A stretch of DNA of 64,000 nt from positions 744,001-808,000 of the forward strand of contig NZ_FQZO01000001.1 in the NCBI RefSeq assembly GCF_900142075.1, written 5' to 3'. Under the pieces are notes generated by a model that did no database searches, was not told where the DNA came from, and saw only the letters and a list, made by a program, of their open reading frames with translations. This DNA is from Clostridium amylolyticum. Its GTDB lineage: Bacteria > Bacillota > Clostridia > Clostridiales > Clostridiaceae. The position numbers and the translations under genes were made by a program. Positions 48,292 through 56,968 of this stretch are shown here, one piece after another; the first letter of the stretch is position 1; each line of letters starts with the position of its first letter.

Positions 48292-49326
48292 ATGCAGAAT
48301 ATATTAGACTATTCATTAGACGAGTTAAAACAATGGATGATCTTAAATGATGAAAGCGGCTTTAGAGCAAAACAGACTTATAACTGGTTATATAAAAAGG
48401 CTTGGGATTTTAATGAAATGAAAAATTTAAATAATAGTACTATATCAAAGTTAAATGCCAATTTTTACGTAGGAATCCCTAAAATTATTGATAAATATTT
48501 ATCTAAAGATGGAACAATTAAATATCTATTAGCTTATAGTGATGGAAACATAGTAGAATGCGTGGTAATGAAATATGAGTATGGTAATTCCATATGTGTA
48601 TCCACCCAAGTGGGATGCAGAATGGGATGCAAATTTTGCGCTTCTACCTTAGAAGGAAGAATACGAGACTTAACGGCTGGAGAGATACTCTCTCAGATAC
48701 TAGTTGCTGAAAATGATATTGAAGAAAGAATATCAAATATTGTTTTAATGGGCAGCGGGGAACCCTTAGATAATTATGATAATGTAATAAAATTTATCAA
48801 TTTAGTAAATTCACCTGATGGATTAAATATAGGTCAAAGGCATATTACCTTATCTACCTGTGGTATAGTACCTAAAATTTATGAGTTAGCCGATTTAAGG
48901 TATCAAATTACCCTTGCAATATCTCTTCATTCTGTAGAGGATATTAGAAGACAAAGTATAATGCCCATAGCTAATAAATATTCCATTGAAGAAATTTTAA
49001 ATGCATGTAAATATTATTATGAATGTACCAAAAGAAGGATTACATTTGAATATGCCTTAGTTAAAGATGTTAATGATTCTGATGAAGATGCTTTAATGCT
49101 TTGCAAATTATTAAAGGACATATTGTGTCATGTTAATTTAATACCTATTAATGAAATAAAAGAAAAATCCTTTAAAAAATCCAATAATAAATCCGTAGAA
49201 AGATTCTTAAACATTATAAAGAATAATGGTATAGAAGCTACAGTAAGAAGGGAAATGGGATCAGATATTAATGCAGCTTGTGGACAATTAAGACGAAGCT
49301 ATATTGAAACTCAAAGGTATGAATAG
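48292..49326 (+). CDS. rlmN: 23S rRNA / tRNA adenine-C2 methyltransferase RlmN
   Basis: Radical SAM enzyme of 344 residues that methylates A2503 of 23S rRNA and A37 of some tRNAs. The cluster motif CRMGCKFCASTLEGRIR lies near residue 106. VLMGSGEPLDNYDNV is near 151, and the methyl-carrying Cys pair is expected in the middle and near the C-terminus (AACGQLR near 334). LAISLHSVEDIRRQSIMPIA lies near 206. It is followed by prpC after 10 nt, in the conserved order rsmB-rlmN-prpC-prkC-rsgA. Confidence 0.98.
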   Translation: MQNILDYSLDELKQWMILNDESGFRAKQTYNWLYKKAWDFNEMKNLNNSTISKLNANFYVGIPKIIDKYLSKDGTIKYLLAYSDGNIVECVVMKYEYGNSICVSTQVGCRMGCKFCASTLEGRIRDLTAGEILSQILVAENDIEERISNIVLMGSGEPLDNYDNVIKFINLVNSPDGLNIGQRHITLSTCGIVPKIYELADLRYQITLAISLHSVEDIRRQSIMPIANKYSIEEILNACKYYYECTKRRITFEYALVKDVNDSDEDALMLCKLLKDILCHVNLIPINEIKEKSFKKSNNKSVERFLNIIKNNGIEATVRREMGSDINAACGQLRRSYIETQRYE

Positions 49327-49336
49327 GGGTGTTAAA

Positions 49337-50056
49337 ATGGTGGGATTTTTAACTGACGTAGGTAATTATAGATCTTTAAATGAAGATTATCTAGATTATT
49401 TTATAACAGATGATTATAGTGCTTTTGTAATTGCTGATGGAATGGGTGGCCACAATGCTGGTGAGGTTGCTAGTAAAATGGCAGTGGATAATATATTAAA
49501 ATTCATCAAAGAAAACATAGATAAATATCCTATGAGTGAAATTATTATTGAAGCTTTTAAAAAAGCTAATAACATTGTTTATGAATATTCATGTAAAAAT
49601 GCAACTATGAATGGCATGGGCACCACTGTTGCTGCGTGTCTTATAGCTAATAATCTGATACACATTGCAAATGTAGGAGATAGCTCTTGCTTTTTCATAG
49701 ATGACACCGGCATTCGAAAGATTACAAAGGATCATTCCTTGGTACAACAACTTTTAGATGAAGGTTCTATAACTGAAGAACAAGCCATGCATCATCCTAA
49801 TAAAAATATAATAACTAGAGCTGTAGGTACTAGTAAAGATTTAGAAGTGGATTTGTATGATTTAAGTAATAACAAATATAAATATATAGTCTTATGTACA
49901 GATGGCCTTTCTAATGAAGTGGAAAAAGAGGAGATGTATAAAATAGTTACTTCTTCACAAGATGTTAATGAAGCTTGCAAAGAACTTATTAATTTGGCTA
50001 AAGAACGAGGGGGAAAAGATAATATATCTGTATTGATAGTTGGAGGAGAGAGATAA
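49337..50056 (+). CDS. prpC: PP2C-type Ser/Thr phosphatase PrpC (Stp1)
   Basis: Metal-dependent protein phosphatase of 239 residues that reverses phosphorylation by PrkC. The PP2C metal motifs are DVGNYRSLNEDY near residue 8, IADGMGGHNAGEVAS near 34, IANVGDSSCF near 109, CTDGLSNEV near 190 and GGKDNISVL near 227. ATG 49337 has AGGGGTG 5-6 nt before it. An upstream in-frame ATG lies inside rlmN. The prkC ribosome-binding site is inside its 3' end, so the pair is coupled. Confidence 0.96.
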   Translation: MVGFLTDVGNYRSLNEDYLDYFITDDYSAFVIADGMGGHNAGEVASKMAVDNILKFIKENIDKYPMSEIIIEAFKKANNIVYEYSCKNATMNGMGTTVAACLIANNLIHIANVGDSSCFFIDDTGIRKITKDHSLVQQLLDEGSITEEQAMHHPNKNIITRAVGTSKDLEVDLYDLSNNKYKYIVLCTDGLSNEVEKEEMYKIVTSSQDVNEACKELINLAKERGGKDNISVLIVGGER

Positions 50057-50057
50057 T

Positions 50058-51938
50058 ATGATAGGAAAAATACTTGGAGATAGATATGAACTTATTGAAA
50101 AAATTGGTGAAGGTGGTATGGCTGAAGTTTATAAGGCAAAATGTCTTAAACTTAACCGATATAATGCTGTTAAAATATTAAAAAAAGAATTCTCCTCTAA
50201 TAAAGAAATAGTAGAAAAGTTTAAGCGTGAAGCTACAGCTATTGCTAACTTGAGTCATAATAATATTATTGGTGTGTTTGATGTAGGTACACAAGATGGT
50301 ATTAATTATATAGTTATGGAATATGTTAAAGGAAAAACTTTAAAGCAGATAATAAGAGAGCAGGGCAAGATACCTAGTAATGCTGCTGTAGAAATTGCTG
50401 TTCAAATAGCAAAAGCATTGGAGTGTGCTCATAAAAATAACATTATCCATAGGGATGTAAAACCACAAAATATTCTTATTACTGAGGATGGCACTGTAAA
50501 GGTATCTGATTTTGGAATAGCAAAGTCAGTAACATCTAGCACCGTAGCTCACACTACCGAGGTGATGGGATCAGCTCATTACTTTTCTCCAGAACAAGCT
50601 AAGGGCTCTTACATCGATGAAAGAACAGACATATACTCTCTAGGTATAGTGCTTTATGAAATGGTTACAGGAAGAGTACCTTTCGATGCGGAGAATGCTG
50701 TTTCCATAGCATTAAAGCATATACAAGAACCAGTGGTACCACCTAAGAATATTTCACCGGAAATTTCTGATAATCTTAATAATCTTATTTTAAAGGCCAT
50801 GGAAAAAGAACCTATTAAGAGATATCAAAATTCAAAAGAAATATTAAATGATCTTGTTAAAATTAAAAACAATGTAGACTTTAATGTTGTTAATAATAAC
50901 TTTGACGAGGATTATACAAGGGTAATGGCTCCAGTTAATGTAAAGAAACCTGCCCAAAATGAGGATTATGAAGATGAAGATGAGGATGATATTAAACCTT
51001 CAAAAAAGAAGGTAAAAACCATTATTTTATTTTCTCTAATCGCTGTTTTAGTTATAGCTCTAGGGGCTTTAGCTGCTTCCTTGAAACTTAGAGGTTCTAC
51101 ATCTAAGCAACCTGAAAATGTTAAAATTCCTGAGATTGTAGGACTTAAAAAAGATGAAGCCGAGAAAAAGTTAAAAGAAAATGGATTAAATATGAATATT
51201 ATGGAAGTGGTTAAAGGGGATCAACCTGAAGATACCATATTAGAAGTTTCACCTGAGGTTGGTATGGAAGTTAAGAGAAACTCCACTGTTAATGTAAAGA
51301 TAAGCGGTGGCGTGCCAATGCTTAAAACTCCTAAGTTGGTAGACTTTGACATTAATGCTGCAAAACAAATAATTCAGGCTGCACAACTGGAAGTAGGTAA
51401 CGTTAATTCAGAATATAACGATGATATTGCTAAAGATACAGTAATAAAGCAGTACCCAGAGCCAAACACTGAAATAAAGAAGGGTACTAAGATAGATCTT
51501 GTTATAAGCAAAGGAAAGCAGTATGCCTATGCAAAAGTACCTAACGTTATGGGAAAAACCCCAGATGAAGCTAAGACGCTGATAGAAGCAGCTAAACTCA
51601 CTTTAGGAACAGTAAACAAAAAGGACACTGATAAAAAAGAAGAAGATGGAAAAGTAATATCTCAAAGTATTCCTGAGGGTAAAGAAATAAAAGAAGGAAG
51701 TTCTGTAGAGATAACCGTTGGTAAATATAAACCAAAAGAAATTGACGTATCGGACTTAAAAGGTCTAAAATTTAAAGATGCCAAAGATAAGATTAAAAAA
51801 TACGAAAAAGATTATAAAATAAATTTTGATTACAAGGGGATAAATGGGGAACCTGATAAAGATGCTATAATAGATAAGGTGAGTCCTGAATCTGTGGAGG
51901 AAGGTAAAACAGTAGTAATAGAATTTAAATTGCCATAA
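50058..51938 (+). CDS. prkC: Membrane Ser/Thr kinase with PASTA domains (PrkC)
   Basis: Eukaryotic-type protein kinase of 626 residues that senses muropeptides. The kinase domain (about 1-265) has the glycine loop GEGGMAEVYKAK near 13, the Lys in NAVKILKK near 40, HRDVKPQN near 132 and DFGIAK near 152. An acidic linker and a membrane segment (about 322-345, IILFSLIAVLVIALGALAAS) follow. About four PASTA repeats lie outside the cell; clear starts are IPEIVGLKKDEAEKKL and VPNVMGKTPDEAKTL. In Bacillus it triggers germination; in related bacteria it phosphorylates IreB and RsgA, both encoded in this window. ATG 50058 follows GGAGGAGAG. Confidence 0.97.
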   Translation: MIGKILGDRYELIEKIGEGGMAEVYKAKCLKLNRYNAVKILKKEFSSNKEIVEKFKREATAIANLSHNNIIGVFDVGTQDGINYIVMEYVKGKTLKQIIREQGKIPSNAAVEIAVQIAKALECAHKNNIIHRDVKPQNILITEDGTVKVSDFGIAKSVTSSTVAHTTEVMGSAHYFSPEQAKGSYIDERTDIYSLGIVLYEMVTGRVPFDAENAVSIALKHIQEPVVPPKNISPEISDNLNNLILKAMEKEPIKRYQNSKEILNDLVKIKNNVDFNVVNNNFDEDYTRVMAPVNVKKPAQNEDYEDEDEDDIKPSKKKVKTIILFSLIAVLVIALGALAASLKLRGSTSKQPENVKIPEIVGLKKDEAEKKLKENGLNMNIMEVVKGDQPEDTILEVSPEVGMEVKRNSTVNVKISGGVPMLKTPKLVDFDINAAKQIIQAAQLEVGNVNSEYNDDIAKDTVIKQYPEPNTEIKKGTKIDLVISKGKQYAYAKVPNVMGKTPDEAKTLIEAAKLTLGTVNKKDTDKKEEDGKVISQSIPEGKEIKEGSSVEITVGKYKPKEIDVSDLKGLKFKDAKDKIKKYEKDYKINFDYKGINGEPDKDAIIDKVSPESVEEGKTVVIEFKLP

Positions 51939-51940
51939 AT

Positions 51941-51972
51941 ATAAAAGTATCGAGTTTTCTCGATACTTTTAT
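51941..51972 (+). terminator. Terminator after prkC
   Basis: A perfect stem, ATAAAAGTATCGAG / CTCGATACTTTTAT, with a 4-nt T loop lies right after the stop. Confidence 0.85.
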
Positions 51973-52035
51973 ATTGCATTAAAACATGAAAAAAGTGTAC
52001 TATAAAGTATATACTAAATATAACATGGAGGTATT

Positions 52036-52905
52036 ATGCAGGGAATAATCATAAAAGGTATCGGAGGCTTCTATTATATAAAAACAGAGGATGGAGTTAT
52101 AGAATGTAAAGCTAGGGGTAAATTCAGGTATACAGATGTTACACCTATGGTAGGTGACAAGGTAGATATCCAAATAGAAAAAGGCAAGGGAGTCATTGAA
52201 AAAATATTCCCAAGGGATTCAGAGCTTATTAGACCTCAGGTAGCTAATGTTACTCAAGCCTTTGTGGTTTTTGCTATTAAAAACCCAGATTTAAATTTTG
52301 AACTTTTAAATAAGTTTCTAATACAGTGTGAGCATAATAATATTGTACCTATGGTATGCTTAAATAAAATTGATTTAAGCAGTGAAACTGAAATAAAAGA
52401 AGTAAGTGATATGCTAAGCGGAACAGGTTATCAAATATTGTTGATTAACGCTAAAACTGGAGTGAAGACCGATAGATTAAAAGAGATGTTAGAAGATAAT
52501 ATTACGGTTTTATGCGGTCCTTCGGGTGCTGGTAAATCAACTTTGTTAAATAAGTTACTAGGGAAAGAGTACATGAAAACCGGCAATATAAGCGAAAAGA
52601 TCGGTAGAGGTAAACATACTACTAGACATAGTGAACTTATAGAGGTTAATAATGGATTAGTGGTGGACACTCCGGGATTTTCTACTTTAGAAATCAATTA
52701 TATTGAAAAAGATGATCTTAGAAATTACTTTCCTGAGTTCTATGACTATAATGATAAATGCAAATTCCGTGGTTGCTTACATTATAAAGAACCAGGCTGC
52801 AAAGTTATAGAAGCAGTAGAGAAAGGCAAAATTAATAAAGCAAGATATGAGTTTTATATAAAATATCTACAAGAAATAAATGAAAGGAGGAATAATAGAT
52901 GGTAA
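52036..52905 (+). CDS. rsgA: Ribosome small-subunit GTPase RsgA
   Basis: Circularly permuted GTPase of 289 residues that checks late 30S assembly. An OB-fold comes first (about 1-65). The G motifs are permuted: NKID near residue 112 precedes GPSGAGKSTLLNKLLG near 159 and DTPGFSTLEI near 209. The C-terminal zinc site is CKFRGCLHYKEPGC near 244 (three Cys and one His). In Bacillus (CpgA) it is a PrkC substrate and adjacent to prkC. Its last codons overlap the rpe start. Confidence 0.97.
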   Translation: MQGIIIKGIGGFYYIKTEDGVIECKARGKFRYTDVTPMVGDKVDIQIEKGKGVIEKIFPRDSELIRPQVANVTQAFVVFAIKNPDLNFELLNKFLIQCEHNNIVPMVCLNKIDLSSETEIKEVSDMLSGTGYQILLINAKTGVKTDRLKEMLEDNITVLCGPSGAGKSTLLNKLLGKEYMKTGNISEKIGRGKHTTRHSELIEVNNGLVVDTPGFSTLEINYIEKDDLRNYFPEFYDYNDKCKFRGCLHYKEPGCKVIEAVEKGKINKARYEFYIKYLQEINERRNNRW

Positions 52906-53549
52906 AAATAGCACCTTCTATTCTTTCCGCTGATTTTTCTCAGCTTGGAAAACACGTAAAAAGACTAGAGCAAGGGGGAGCTGATCTGTTGCATATAGAT
53001 GTGATGGATGGAAATTTTGTTCCTAATATCTCCTTAGGCTTTCCAGTGATTAAATCTATAAGAGGACTAACAAAATTAGACTTTGACGTGCATCTTATGA
53101 TAGCAGAACCTTCAAAATATATAGATGAATTTGTTAAAGCAGGGGCTGACTTTATAACGGTACATTATGAGGCTGAAACTCACTTGGATAGGACTATAAA
53201 CTATATAAAAGGCTTAGGCGTAAAAGCAGGAGTTGCTTTAAATCCTGCCACACCGGTATCACAGCTTAAGTACATACTACCTAGCTTAGATATGGTATTA
53301 ATAATGTCAGTAAACCCAGGCTTTGGTGGGCAAAAGTATATAGGATATTCTACTGAAAAAATCAGGGAGTTAAAAACTTTAATTGATGAATTAGGTTGTA
53401 ACACCCTTATAGAAGTAGACGGCGGAATAGATAAATCAAATATTAAAACCATAAAAGAAGCCGGTGCAGATATTATAGTAGCAGGTTCTGCTGTTTTTAA
53501 GGATGATGAAATAGAAAAAAATATCACCCAATTAAAAGGAGCTATTTAA
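52899..53549 (+). CDS. rpe: Ribulose-phosphate 3-epimerase
   Basis: Interconverts ribulose 5-phosphate and xylulose 5-phosphate in the pentose phosphate pathway; 216 residues, a TIM barrel. IAPSILSADFSQLG lies near residue 4, LLHIDVMDGNFVPNISLG near 31 and DVHLMIAEPSKYIDEFVKAG near 62. NPGFGGQKY is near 141 and the phosphate site VDGGIDKSNI near 175. GAAAGGAGG lies before the ATG at 52899, which overlaps the rsgA stop by 7 nt. thiN starts 1 nt after it. Confidence 0.98.
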   Translation: MVKIAPSILSADFSQLGKHVKRLEQGGADLLHIDVMDGNFVPNISLGFPVIKSIRGLTKLDFDVHLMIAEPSKYIDEFVKAGADFITVHYEAETHLDRTINYIKGLGVKAGVALNPATPVSQLKYILPSLDMVLIMSVNPGFGGQKYIGYSTEKIRELKTLIDELGCNTLIEVDGGIDKSNIKTIKEAGADIIVAGSAVFKDDEIEKNITQLKGAI

Positions 53550-53550
53550 C

Positions 53551-54186
53551 ATGAAGATTCTTATTATAGGCGGTGGGAAATTACCTAGTGAAAAGCTGCT
53601 TAGAAAAGAATATTCACAAAGTGATTATACAATCTGTGCTGATAAAGGTGGAGAATATTTATTAGATATTAATCTAGTTCCTCATATGCTTATTGGAGAT
53701 TTTGATTCTATTTCAGAGGAATCATTAAAGAAATTTTCAGAAAAAAGAGTTTTGATTCAGAGATATCCTGTGGAAAAAGATTATACAGATACAGAAATAT
53801 GTGTGATGGAAGCTCTTGAACATAATCCGGACGAAATAGTCATGCTAGGTTGTACAGGAAGCAGACTGGATCACGTTATTGGCAATATAGGACTTTTAAA
53901 ACGTTGTCTAGACAAGAATGTTAAAGCTTATATTAAAGATGAAAATAACGTGATTTTTCTTATGGATAAACCTGATACCTTTACAGGAGAAAAGGACAAA
54001 ATAATTTCTCTTCAAGCTTTTACTGAAGAAGTATCAGGATTAAACATATCCGGAGTTAAGTACCCACTGAAAGGTTATAACTTAAAGTCTTGGAGTGCTT
54101 ATACCGTTTCCAACGTTATGATAAACAAAAAAATTGATATTTCTTTTGAGAAGGGTATTTTAATGGTGATATTTTCTAAAGATTAG
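53551..54186 (+). CDS. thiN: Thiamine pyrophosphokinase
   Basis: Makes thiamine pyrophosphate from thiamine; 211 residues. The ATP and metal motifs are ADKGGEYLLDINLVPHMLIG near residue 30, GDFDS near 49 and KDYTDTE near 73. GCTGSRLDHVIGNI lies near 98, and the C-terminal half carries the thiamine-binding SVS-type segment. The order prkC-rsgA-rpe-thiN-spoVM is that of Bacillus. It starts 1 nt after rpe. Confidence 0.95.
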   Translation: MKILIIGGGKLPSEKLLRKEYSQSDYTICADKGGEYLLDINLVPHMLIGDFDSISEESLKKFSEKRVLIQRYPVEKDYTDTEICVMEALEHNPDEIVMLGCTGSRLDHVIGNIGLLKRCLDKNVKAYIKDENNVIFLMDKPDTFTGEKDKIISLQAFTEEVSGLNISGVKYPLKGYNLKSWSAYTVSNVMINKKIDISFEKGILMVIFSKD

Positions 54187-54250
54187 AAGCACACTTCATT
54201 ACTTTCAGGCATATATTATTATATAGTATGGTGAAAATGGTGATTAAACA

Positions 54251-54409
54251 ATGCGCTTAGATAGAAAAACACGGAAAAAAATAGGAATATCCATTGCTGC
54301 AATAGGTATAGGAATGCTTCTAGCTGTATTTATGCCATTCTGGGGTTGGATAATAATTGCAGGTGCTGTACTAATATATATAGGATGGAATCTTGCAGAA
54401 CATAAATAA
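54251..54409 (+). CDS. Small membrane protein, unknown function (52 residues)
   Basis: A short ORF between thiN and spoVM. A basic N-terminus (MRLDRKTRKKIG) is followed by two adjacent hydrophobic stretches (ISIAAIGIGMLLAVFMPFWG, then WIIIAGAVLIYIGWNLAEHK), which together could make a hairpin of two membrane helices. The ribosome-binding site is weak (GGTG 9 nt upstream). It is not recognised as a named family; its position 18 nt before spoVM suggests a possible role at the forespore membrane, which is inference only. Confidence 0.7.
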   Translation: MRLDRKTRKKIGISIAAIGIGMLLAVFMPFWGWIIIAGAVLIYIGWNLAEHK

Positions 54410-54427
54410 GTTGCTGGGGAGGGAAGA

Positions 54428-54496
54428 ATGAAGATAATAGCTATTAAACTTCCAAGTTGTATATCTAAAATAATAAAGTTTATTTTTAAAAAATAA
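54428..54496 (+). CDS. spoVM: Stage V sporulation protein M (SpoVM, 22 residues)
   Basis: A 22-residue amphipathic peptide, MKIIAIKLPSCISKIIKFIF plus KK. It starts as MKxxxIKLP, with Pro at position 9 as in B. subtilis SpoVM, followed by an amphipathic basic helix. In Bacillus it binds the curved forespore membrane and anchors SpoIVA, whose gene is at 34815. GGGGAGGG lies about 5 nt before the ATG. It stands just before rpmB, the same position as in Bacillus, which supports the call despite its small size. It is shorter than the 26 residues of Bacillus. Confidence 0.88.
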   Translation: MKIIAIKLPSCISKIIKFIFKK

Positions 54497-54501
54497 CATA
54501 A

Positions 54502-54540
54502 ATAAAAAATGCAATTGAACTCTTCAATTGCATTTTTTAT
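54502..54540. terminator. Bidirectional terminator between spoVM and rpmB
   Basis: A long perfect stem, 54502-54519 with 54523-54540, has a 3-nt loop and A/T runs at both ends. It serves spoVM (+) and rpmB (-). Confidence 0.9.
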
Positions 54541-54543
54541 TTG

Positions 54544-54735
54544 CTATATTGCTCTTTGAACTTTTCCAGAACGTAAACATCTTGTACAAACATGAACTGT
54601 TCTAGGTGTTCCATTAACAACTGCTTTAACTTTCTTTATGTTTGGCACCCAAGTTCTCTTGGATTGACGGTGAGAGTGGCTGTACTGTACTCCAGAAACA
54701 ACTCCCTTGTTGCATACTTCGCACTTTCTTGACAT
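54544..54735 (-). CDS. rpmB: 50S ribosomal protein L28
   Basis: Structural protein of the large ribosomal subunit, 63 residues. The start MSRKCEVCNKGVVSGVQYSH, then the RTWVPNIKKVKAVVNGTPRT segment and VCTRCLRSGKV, are those of L28. Two Cys pairs (CEVC near 5-8 and CTRC near 55-58) show the zinc-binding form. AAGGAGGTG lies 8 nt before the ATG on this strand. It is transcribed against its neighbours, convergent with spoVM and divergent from the Asp23 gene. Confidence 0.98.
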   Translation of the reverse strand: MSRKCEVCNKGVVSGVQYSHSHRQSKRTWVPNIKKVKAVVNGTPRTVHVCTRCLRSGKVQRAI

Positions 54736-54868
54736 ATTAAAAACACCTCCTTAGACACGGAAGATACCTCTTCATTAAGACAAATTATATTCTATCACAG
54801 ATTTCATGAAATTTGCAAGTAAAATGTACTCTATTATTTATTAAAAACTGAAAATTACTTCTAAATTA

Positions 54869-54897
54869 TTGAATTAATTATGATATTAATATAGAAT
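54869..54897 (+). promoter_or_regulatory. Candidate promoter of the Asp23-fakA genes
   Basis: TTGAAT (54869-54874) and TAGAAT (54892-54897) are 17 bp apart, about 32 nt before the ATG. Confidence 0.5.
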
Positions 54898-54929
54898 AGA
54901 CTATATGAGTTTATAAGGAGGAATTAGAA

Positions 54930-55277
54930 ATGTTAGGATTTTCTAATGACAACGGCCATATTTCATTCTCGGAAGAGGTTATCGCAAAGATAGTTGGACT
55001 TTCTACTATGGAATGTTATGGTGTCGTAGGTATGGTTTCAAAAAGTGCCACTGAAGGTTTGTGGGAATTAATGAGAATTGAAAATTTAAGTAAAGGTGTA
55101 AAAGTTAACTTTAAAAATAATGAATTATATATAAATCTTTATGTTATGGTAGAATACGGTACTAAGATATCTGTTATAGCAAACAATATAATTCAAAAAG
55201 TTAGATATAATGTTGAAAATTACACTGGACTTAAGGTATCAACTATTACAGTGAATGTTCAAGCAGTGAGAGTCTAG
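54930..55277 (+). CDS. Asp23/Gls24 family envelope stress protein (YloU-like)
   Basis: Small protein of 115 residues in the Asp23/Gls24 family, linked to cell-envelope homeostasis. Typical segments are ISFSEEVIAKIVGLSTMECY near residue 11, GVVGMVSK near 31, and INLYVMVEYGTKISVIANNI near 70. VRYNVENYTGLKVSTITVNV lies near the end. It forms an operon with the following DhaL-domain gene (10 nt), the yloU-yloV pair of Bacillus. Confidence 0.95.
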   Translation: MLGFSNDNGHISFSEEVIAKIVGLSTMECYGVVGMVSKSATEGLWELMRIENLSKGVKVNFKNNELYINLYVMVEYGTKISVIANNIIQKVRYNVENYTGLKVSTITVNVQAVRV

Positions 55278-55287
55278 GAGGTTTAAT

Positions 55288-56928
55288 ATGGAATACTTAA
55301 AGATAAATGGTGAACAATTCTACAATATGGTTGTTCACGCTAGCAATAAGCTAGAGCAGCAAAAAGAATATGTCAACTCACTGAATGTCTTTCCAGTTCC
55401 CGATGGTGACACTGGTACAAATATGTCAATGACATTTAGGGCAGCAGTAAAAGAATTGGAAAATAAAGGAATAGAATCTGTAGGTGAAGCTTCCAAAAAG
55501 TTAGCTAAGGGCGCTTTAATGGGTGCTCGTGGTAATTCTGGTGTTATACTTTCGCAAATATTAAGAGGTATTTCTAAGGGGTTAGAAGGAAAAGATGAAG
55601 CGGATTCAGTAGAATTTGCCTACGCTTTATCTGAAGGCGCTAAGTCAGCTTATAAAGCAGTTATGAGACCAACTGAAGGTACAATATTAACAGTGGTAAG
55701 AGGAGCTGCAGAAAGCGCTGTTGCTTCCACTAAAACTAATGTAACTGAACTTATGGAAGAAGTATGTACTCAAGCAAAAATAGTCTTAGATAAAACTCCT
55801 GAGATGTTACCTGCTTTAAAGAAAGCTAAAGTCGTGGACTCTGGTGGTATGGGACTACTTATTATAATGCAAGGATTTTATGAAGCTTTAAACAAAGATA
55901 TTAAAGCTACCATAGAAGAATACCATAAATCTGCTGAAAATGTTTCTGCCGCTAATAACTTAGTAGATCATGAAATTAAATATGGTTATTGTACAGAATT
56001 TATCGTTTTAGGAGATAGTTCAAAAGCTGATGAATTTAAAAATGAAATAAATGAATTTGGTGACTCTATGATAGTGGTAGGTTATGAAGATGTGATTAAA
56101 GTTCATATTCATACCAATGACCCAGGACTTGTACTTTCAAAAGCTGTACAACTGGGAGAATTATCAAAGATAAAAATCGATAACATGCGTGAAGAACATA
56201 GAAGTCTGATAGTAAGTGAAAATTCTTATGCTCATGAAGTACATGAGCATACAACAGTAGAAGAAGAGCCGAAAAAATATGGTTTTATTTCTGTAGCTGC
56301 TGGTGAAGGAATTAAAAATATATTCTTGGATTTAGGTGTGGATTATGTTATTGAAGGTGGTCAAACAATGAATCCAAGTACACAGGATATAATAGAATGT
56401 GTGAGTAAATTAAATGCAGAAAATATTTTTATTCTTCCAAACAATAAAAATATAATAATGGCTGCTTCGCAAGCTGCTGAAATCAGCAATAAAAATCTTA
56501 TAGTTCTACCAACTAAGACAATACCTCAAGGAATATCATGTTTAACTATGTTTAATCCTGAAGCTGAAGTTGAAGATAACATAGAAGAAATGAAAGATGT
56601 TATAGAAACTGTTTCTACAGGTTCAATAACCTATGCAGTACGTGATACAGAAATGGATGGAATTGAAATAAAAGAAGGCAATATTTTAGGACTTTTAGAG
56701 GGTAAAATAAAGGAAGTTGGACAGGATGTTTATGAAGTAACAGATAAACTCATAGAGCATATGGTTAATGAGGATTCTTCATTAATTACTCTATTCTATG
56801 GTAATGAATGCGATAGAAATAAGGCTGAAGAGCTAAAGAATAGGCTAGAAGATAGATATCCTGATTTGGATATACAAAGCTATGATGGTGAACAACCACT
56901 TTATTATTTTATTATTTCTGTAGAGTAA
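55288..56928 (+). CDS. DhaL-domain protein, fatty acid kinase FakA-like (YloV)
   Basis: A 546-residue protein of the YloV/FakA family. In Staphylococcus FakA phosphorylates fatty acids bound to FakB. The N-terminal DhaL domain (about 1-200) carries the Mg-ATP motif VFPVPDGDTGTNMSMTFRA near residue 32, KGALMGARGNSGVILSQILR near 73 and RPTEGTILTVVRGA near 129. A middle domain with YGYCTEFIV and KVHIHTNDPG (250-275) and a C-terminal domain follow. No FakB (DegV) gene is seen in the window. A terminator follows the stop. Confidence 0.93.
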   Translation: MEYLKINGEQFYNMVVHASNKLEQQKEYVNSLNVFPVPDGDTGTNMSMTFRAAVKELENKGIESVGEASKKLAKGALMGARGNSGVILSQILRGISKGLEGKDEADSVEFAYALSEGAKSAYKAVMRPTEGTILTVVRGAAESAVASTKTNVTELMEEVCTQAKIVLDKTPEMLPALKKAKVVDSGGMGLLIIMQGFYEALNKDIKATIEEYHKSAENVSAANNLVDHEIKYGYCTEFIVLGDSSKADEFKNEINEFGDSMIVVGYEDVIKVHIHTNDPGLVLSKAVQLGELSKIKIDNMREEHRSLIVSENSYAHEVHEHTTVEEEPKKYGFISVAAGEGIKNIFLDLGVDYVIEGGQTMNPSTQDIIECVSKLNAENIFILPNNKNIIMAASQAAEISNKNLIVLPTKTIPQGISCLTMFNPEAEVEDNIEEMKDVIETVSTGSITYAVRDTEMDGIEIKEGNILGLLEGKIKEVGQDVYEVTDKLIEHMVNEDSSLITLFYGNECDRNKAEELKNRLEDRYPDLDIQSYDGEQPLYYFIISVE

Positions 56929-56953
56929 AAAATCGCCTTAGGCGATTTTTTTA
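56927..56953 (+). terminator. Terminator after the fakA-like gene
   Basis: The palindromic stem AAAAAATCGCC / GGCGATTTTTT starts at the stop codon and ends in seven T. Confidence 0.88.
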
Positions 56954-56968
56954 TTTGGAGGTGAGGAT

